In this document: piece after piece, positions 59,462-64,000 of the stretch
How positions within the stretch are numbered: position 1 is the first letter of the stretch
How the letters are laid out: each line of letters starts with the position of its first letter
Assembly: GCA_003615045.1 (NCBI GenBank)
Contig: ML014170.1
Coordinates: 1-64,000, forward strand
Direction of reading: 5' to 3'
Length of the DNA stretch: 64,000 nucleotides
DNA from: Caulochytrium protostelioides
Lineage: Eukaryota; Chytridiomycota; Caulochytriomycetes; Caulochytriales; Caulochytriaceae
The notes under the pieces: model-generated
Told to the model about the DNA's origin: nothing
Databases searched by the model: none
The model's input: the letters and a program-made list of their open reading frames with translations, nothing else
Program-made: the position numbers and the translations under genes

Positions 59462-62236
59462 TTACGTGGGCCGTGGCGCGCGATGCCGGCCCAGCGCGAT
59501 CTTGATCCGTTTCGGCGGGTGCGTGACTGGCGCGGCCTCGGCTGCGTCGTTAGCCGGCACCGGGTCCGGGGCCGATGCGTCGAGCGCCGACGCGGCTGGC
59601 CACGCGGCCGGCGACGCGGCCGGCGACGCGGGCGAGTCCTGGTGGGGAGGAGCGCTGCCGCGGCGTGCGGCGGTCGCCAGCACCGGCACCGATCCGATCT
59701 CGCGGAACCCGGCGGCGGCGGGGTTCTGGGCGCTGCGGTCGGCCTTGGCGGCGGCGTCCGCGTCGGGCGCGACGTTGTCGGCGGCGGCGGCGTCCGCGTC
59801 GGGCGCGACGGGCGATGCGGGCGGGTGCTCGTTCGACCGCGTGCCATCGGCCGCAGGAGCGCGCTCGTGCGATCCGGCCGGACGCGCCGATGCAAACAGG
59901 GTATCGGCCAGGCGGTTGTTAGCGCCGCGGCCAATGACGATGCCCGCGACGCCCGCGGCTTGGGTATGCTTCTGCAGGGTGGCCACGACGGGATTGAGGT
60001 CGCCGTCAACGCCGAGGCCCTGCTGCTGCGCCTCGGCCTCGCGTTTGCGCAGCATCTTGTCGACCTTGGCCTTGCTCGGCTTGATGCCGTGGAACGCATG
60101 CGCCAGCTGCCGGAACGCATCCTTCGGGCCGAGACTATACCCGTACGCGTCGCGGTACTCGAGATGGACCGTCGGCTGGTAGTTCTTGAACCGCTCGAGC
60201 GTCGCCGCGAGCTGCGCGCGTTCCTCGGCGCGCTCCGACCGCGCCGAGGGCATGTCCGCGCGGCCGTGGTCGCGGCCGTCGTCGTCATTGCGGGGGTGCC
60301 GGTGAGGGTCGGGCGCGATGCCGGACTCGCGGTTGGAGCCGCGCGTCGCGAGCCGCTGCTGCTCACGCGCCGCGGCGCGGAGCAGATCATCGCGCTTCTT
60401 TTGGTTGAGCCAGAGTTCGCGCTCGCGGGCCAATTGCTCGGCGCGGCGCTCCTCGTCCGTCTTGGTCTTGAGCAGCCCCTTCTGCCGCAAGAGCGCTAAG
60501 GTGGCGCCGACGCCCGACGAGACAAGCGGCTCTTCGAAGCGGTCAGGGACTTCGCCCTCTTCCAGCTCGTCCGCGCGCTCCTGCTTGACCATCACCGCGT
60601 CGGCCGCCGCTGCCGGGGAGGGGTGCGCGATGGGTGACGCGCCAGCGGCCGAGACGGGCGCGAGAACGGGTTTCGCGTCCGTCATCGCCTCGTCGTCGAG
60701 CGGCTCGTGCTTGACCACGAGCGGCGGCGGCGTCGTGGTCGGCGTCGTCGACCGCTTCACGACGGGCATCACCCCGGGTGGCGACGCCGTCTCACCAGTA
60801 TCGCGCGGGTCCGTTCCGTGGAAGGCGAGGCCGCCCACGAGCTCATGAGCTTCCGAGTAAGCGACACCGCCCGAGAGCGCGGCGTCGGCCTCGGGTTCGG
60901 CGGCTTTCGACGCGAGCTGCGCCGCAACGTCGGCCGCGGCGGCCGGCAAGGTGGCCCGCATCCGCTGGTTGAGAGCCCGCTTCCGGGCCTGCGCCAGCGA
61001 CAGCTGCAGCGCGTCGTCGTCGATGCCCTGCTCGTCGCCGACGGCGCCGTCGGAACCACCCCCGCGCAGCGCGTTCGAATCGGCCATCCGCGCATCGAGC
61101 GCGGCTTCGGCGTCGGGCTCCAGCGGCTTGCGCTTGAACGCCTTCAACCGCTTCTTGGCCTTCTTAGCCTTGAAGACCGGCTTCACCTCGCCGTCAACGG
61201 CCATCGGCGTGGACTTGACGGCGCCGAGCGCGTCGTCGTCGTCGTCATCGTCCCGACCCGTGGCATGGCGATTGCTCGCCGACAGGGTCGGGACATCCAT
61301 GTCGCGGACGGCGTGGGCGGGCGTGACGGCGCTCGCGCTAGACGTGCGTCCGCGTACCGCAGCGAGCGGGTGCGCGGCCGAGGCGGCGGTGGACGCGGCG
61401 GCCGCCGCCGGCGCGAGGTGCGGCTGCGCCACTTTGATGCGAAACGCCGACGGGGCGCGTTCCGCCACATCGTCATACTGGCTGAGCAGGGGCCGGCGGC
61501 CCTTGGGCGTCCCGGAGGCCGCGTGCTCAAGCTCTTCGATGGCGCTGGCGAGGTTGCCGCTGCGACGGGCACCCGCGAGGACCTGCTTCCGGGTCGCGAT
61601 GGCCTGCGCCGCCCGCGCCGCTTCGACCTCCGCAATACTCTCCAGCACATCGCCTTCTTCCTCGTTCTCCAGCACATCCATATCCTTCAGCGTCAGGATC
61701 TGATCGTGCGCCGTAATGGCATCGAGGTCGCCATGGACGACGAGCTCGGCGGCGTCCTCCTCGTGGGATATCCGGGACGCATGCGACGGATGTGATGGTT
61801 GCGATGCGCCCGTGCCGGGCGCGGACGGCGACGCGGGCGGAGGCGCGGCGGCGAGCTTGGCTTGCAGTTTTGCCACAAAGGCCGCGTTGTCTTCGCCGTC
61901 CTCGTCGCTGTCGGCATCGGCTAGCGTCGGGCCCGCCGTGAAGGCGTGCTTCGCGTCGGCCTGGCGCTGCGCGATCGCCGCAGCGATCCGGTCAGCGCGC
62001 TGCTGCTGCCGCTCGGCGCGGGCCACAGCAGTCTGGGCATCAGCGTCACGCTGGCCCGCCGCCGCTGCCGCTACGTCCGACGGCGTAGTGAAAACCGAGA
62101 CGGCCGCCGACGACGCTGGTCGCTTCACATGGCCGTCATCGTCGTTGTTGCTGTCGAGACGCAGCAGCGGCAGACCCAGCTTCGCGCGGAGCTGGTTGCT
62201 CGCCTCGACGGAGAGCGCGATCTCGTCGGCGCCCAT
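59462..62236 (-). CDS. SART1/Snu66-family U4/U6.U5 tri-snRNP protein
   Basis: 924 residues from the ATG at 62236; the longer open frame to 63457 has no support. The start MGADEIALSVEASNQLRAKLGLPLL matches the conserved SART1/Snu66 N-terminus (S-x-E-x-x-N-x-LRAKLGL). KDMDVLENEEEGDVLESI is the second conserved box, and a Lys-rich stretch (KAKKAKKRLKAFKRK) follows. The C-terminal core is LEYRDAYGYSLGPKDAFRQLAHAFHG with KVDKMLRKREAEAQQQ (about 689-740), the part that contacts the tri-snRNP. Between these boxes the protein is disordered and Ala/Asp-rich. Snu66 helps recruit the tri-snRNP to the spliceosome, so this nearly intron-free genome still keeps a full splicing machine. A final 180-residue tail is low-complexity. 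Confidence 0.9.
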   Translation of the reverse strand: MGADEIALSVEASNQLRAKLGLPLLRLDSNNDDDGHVKRPASSAAVSVFTTPSDVAAAAAGQRDADAQTAVARAERQQQRADRIAAAIAQRQADAKHAFTAGPTLADADSDEDGEDNAAFVAKLQAKLAAAPPPASPSAPGTGASQPSHPSHASRISHEEDAAELVVHGDLDAITAHDQILTLKDMDVLENEEEGDVLESIAEVEAARAAQAIATRKQVLAGARRSGNLASAIEELEHAASGTPKGRRPLLSQYDDVAERAPSAFRIKVAQPHLAPAAAAASTAASAAHPLAAVRGRTSSASAVTPAHAVRDMDVPTLSASNRHATGRDDDDDDDALGAVKSTPMAVDGEVKPVFKAKKAKKRLKAFKRKPLEPDAEAALDARMADSNALRGGGSDGAVGDEQGIDDDALQLSLAQARKRALNQRMRATLPAAAADVAAQLASKAAEPEADAALSGGVAYSEAHELVGGLAFHGTDPRDTGETASPPGVMPVVKRSTTPTTTPPPLVVKHEPLDDEAMTDAKPVLAPVSAAGASPIAHPSPAAAADAVMVKQERADELEEGEVPDRFEEPLVSSGVGATLALLRQKGLLKTKTDEERRAEQLARERELWLNQKKRDDLLRAAAREQQRLATRGSNRESGIAPDPHRHPRNDDDGRDHGRADMPSARSERAEERAQLAATLERFKNYQPTVHLEYRDAYGYSLGPKDAFRQLAHAFHGIKPSKAKVDKMLRKREAEAQQQGLGVDGDLNPVVATLQKHTQAAGVAGIVIGRGANNRLADTLFASARPAGSHERAPAADGTRSNEHPPASPVAPDADAAAADNVAPDADAAAKADRSAQNPAAAGFREIGSVPVLATAARRGSAPPHQDSPASPAASPAAWPAASALDASAPDPVPANDAAEAAPVTHPPKRIKIALGRHRAPRPT

Positions 62237-62885
62237 GGCGAAGAGAGGCGGCGGCGGCCGGGATCGCGGTATCGAGCGGAGTAATCTGTTGCCCGGGGTC
62301 TGCGCAGGGGGAGGGCTGTGAAGGCGCGCGGGGGTCGGTGATCCCACGCTGTTGACGCGGCGCCGCCGCCGCGGCTGCCTCCGTCGCCGGATGCGTGGGG
62401 TCTCGAGAGGTGGCGCATGACGCTCGCTCACGTGATGATCAAGTGGCCGCTTGGGTCGCGTCGAGCGGGTGACGCCACGCTGGCGAAGGGAATGCGGGCG
62501 GGAGTGTCGGCGGCGGCGGCGGCGGCGGCGGCGGCGACCGGAGACGGCGACCGCGTGGCTGCCCCGCGGCGGCGGGTCCGCGGGGGCCCTCGGGCGCGGC
62601 GGGCGCCACAGTCGGCATCCCCCGCGGCGTCCAAGCCACGCGCGGCGGCTGGCGGGCGGCCGCGGTGGTCTGCGCCGGGCGGTGTCCATGCAGATCACGA
62701 GTTTTCGAGGCGCGGCGCAGTGATGAAGCACCACCCGGCCGCGGGTGCCACCGGTGAAAGCGGGCGATCGGGTCCGTCGCGAAACTCCGATCATACTGGA
62801 CTGATCGTGCGGATCTGTCAGGAGCCAGCATCCGTTCAACCGGACCACCACGACATCGCCGTGCTGCATCACCCGCCGAGCGACC
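62237..62885. other. Divergent promoter region of SART1 and the RhoGAP gene
   Basis: 650 bp, gene-free, with a (GGC)n run at 62508-62536. It must contain both promoters. Confidence 0.5.
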
Positions 62886-64000
62886 ATGTCGACCGCCCAC
62901 GACACATCGGCGCCGCCCACGCCGGCGGCGGCCACACCCACGTCAGCAACCACGACGGCGGCGGCCACAACCGGCAGCACCCTCGCGTCGGCCTTCACGG
63001 CCTTCGCGACGACGCTCGCTGGCGCTGTGGCGCCCGCCACGGCCACGGCCACGGCCACGGCCACGGCCACGGCCACGACCACGGCCACGCCCATGCCCCC
63101 GTCCACGCCCACGCCCGCGACCACGACCACGACCACGGCAGCAACTGCCGCGGCGACGACGACCGCGCCGCCAGCCGCTTCGTCCGAATCGCCTCCGCCG
63201 AGCCACATCCCGGCGCCGGCGCCGGCCCCTTCAGCCGCACCGGTCCCGATCCCGACCACCGCCGTATCTGAAGCCGCCTCGTCCGGCGGGCCCCACGCAA
63301 CGTCCGTGGCGCCGAGACGACTGACGGAACGCGGCGAACAGCTCGCGGATCTCGTGATCCAGGAGGGTGGTCGCGACGGGCAGGGCGGCAGCTTGCTGGC
63401 GGTCTTTGCGTGCAACGTTCCCGCCGGCTTGCCGCCGTCGGAGTTTGACCAGCTCACCGACAGCGTGCTCGCGCGGCTCGGCCAGCACGTGAACGATGAC
63501 CAGTACTACACGATCGTCTTCTTTACGGCCTTCAGCCAGATCACCCCGGGGTGGCAGTGGCTCTACAATACGTACCAGCAGGTCGACCACGAGGTCCGCA
63601 AATCGCTGCGCCACCTGTACATCGTCAGCCCGCCGTGGTTCTACCGCATCCTGCTGTCGACGCTCGGCCGGATCGTGAGTCCCAAGTTCGCGCGGAAGCT
63701 CACAATCATCACGACGTGGGACGCGCTGCAAGCCAAGGTGCCACTGCGCCAGATCGCTCTGCCGCCGCCACTCGCGCAGGACTGGCAGCAGTACCAAGCG
63801 AAGCACCCGCCGACTCTGTCGTCGTCGCAGAGCCCGACCTTCGGCAGCCCGACCTCCCGCGTGCCGGCCGACGTGTTTGGCGTGCCGCTGCCGGTGCTGT
63901 TCGGGCCGAATGGTGACCAGCCGTGGCCGAAGCTGCTGCTGGACATCGACAGTGCGCTGCAGGCCGAGGCGCTGGCCAACGAGGGGCTTTTCCGCAAGAC
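62886..64000 (+). CDS. CRAL-TRIO/RhoGAP protein (ARHGAP1/p50RhoGAP-like), 5' part only
   Basis: The frame opens at the ATG at 62886 (A at -3) and runs off the window after 371 codons. Residues 1-165 are Ala/Thr/Pro-rich and include a long Ala-Thr repeat from gccacg hexamers (63045-63086). Residues about 170-300 resemble the divergent Sec14/CRAL-TRIO domain of p50RhoGAP: LLAVFACNVPAGLP, DDQYYTIVFFTAF, LYIVSPPWFYRILLSTL, KLTIITTWDAL. A RhoGAP domain starts at about 329 (VFGVPLPVLF) and reaches the arginine finger Arg370 (GLFRKT) at the window edge. p50RhoGAP stimulates GTP hydrolysis by Cdc42/Rho at membranes; the Sec14 part binds lipid or prenylated Rho. The catalytic finger is present, so activity is expected if the rest is intact. 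Confidence 0.86.
   Translation, partial: MSTAHDTSAPPTPAAATPTSATTTAAATTGSTLASAFTAFATTLAGAVAPATATATATATATATTTATPMPPSTPTPATTTTTTAATAAATTTAPPAASSESPPPSHIPAPAPAPSAAPVPIPTTAVSEAASSGGPHATSVAPRRLTERGEQLADLVIQEGGRDGQGGSLLAVFACNVPAGLPPSEFDQLTDSVLARLGQHVNDDQYYTIVFFTAFSQITPGWQWLYNTYQQVDHEVRKSLRHLYIVSPPWFYRILLSTLGRIVSPKFARKLTIITTWDALQAKVPLRQIALPPPLAQDWQQYQAKHPPTLSSSQSPTFGSPTSRVPADVFGVPLPVLFGPNGDQPWPKLLLDIDSALQAEALANEGLFRK

Noticed and set aside
62237-63457. 400-codon N-terminal extension of SART1
   Set aside because: No ATG-supported family sequence. The conserved SART1 N-terminus starts at 62236, and the extension overlaps the divergent RhoGAP gene.

Overview
The window is nuclear DNA of a fungus. Evidence: an INO80 subunit (ARP8), exosome subunit RRP40, tri-snRNP factor SART1/Snu66, an HRI-like eIF2-alpha kinase, choline-phosphate cytidylyltransferase, a DIP2/CPS1-type adenylate-forming protein, a copper-radical oxidase and two class I hydrophobins. 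The DNA is very GC-rich outside short AT-rich promoter and 3' patches. Genes are almost intron-free: only one intron is convincingly visible. Many proteins carry long disordered Ala/Pro/Ser/His insertions. A Fanzor (eukaryotic TnpB-like) fragment and a broken nuclease of a type recalled from chytrids and large DNA viruses point towards an early-diverging, chytrid-grade lineage; the hydrophobins would instead suggest Dikarya. I cannot settle the species from sequence alone.

Layout. 0-2.7 kb: worn remains of a Ty3/gypsy LTR element, then tRNA-Ser(CGA). 3.3-5.5 kb: an atypical Rho-family GTPase with a long tail. 5.5-10.2 kb: a gene-free stretch full of short tandem repeats. 10.3-16.5 kb: a giant eIF2-alpha kinase, convergent with a RECQ1-type helicase (16.7-19.2 kb). 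19.2-23.3 kb: a second gene-free stretch. 23.3-24.3 kb: a zinc medium-chain dehydrogenase. 24.9-29.0 kb: an accessory island with two paralogous hydrophobins, a fold-back duplication, a nuclease fossil and the Fanzor fragment. 29.7-38 kb: a YAR1-like ankyrin protein, a cytidylyltransferase fused to about 15 amphipathic repeats, and a TVP38/VTT membrane protein. 39-45.4 kb: ARP8 and, divergently, a GPI-type copper-radical oxidase. 45.9-55.1 kb: a 3063-residue DIP2-like protein. 56.4-62.2 kb: RRP40, tRNA isopentenyltransferase (MOD5/MiaA) and SART1. 62.9 kb to the end: the N-terminal part of a CRAL-TRIO/RhoGAP protein.

There are no operons. Neighbours occur as convergent pairs (kinase/RECQ1, CCT/TVP38, RRP40/MOD5) with 55-210 bp between stops, or as divergent pairs (ARP8/oxidase, DIP2/RRP40, SART1/RhoGAP) sharing 0.6-1.6 kb. 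Three genes touch membrane lipid (CCT, VTT protein, DIP2), and two touch Rho signalling (atypical Rho, RhoGAP). CACGTG palindromes recur upstream of several genes. Start codons were chosen as the first ATG that fits the family; several longer open frames that begin only with GTG or TTG were trimmed. The most unusual items are the CCT-repeat fusion, the Rho protein lacking the residues needed for GTP hydrolysis, the RECQ1 helicase with an altered aromatic-rich loop and SUMO-interacting-like ends, and the hydrophobin/Fanzor island.
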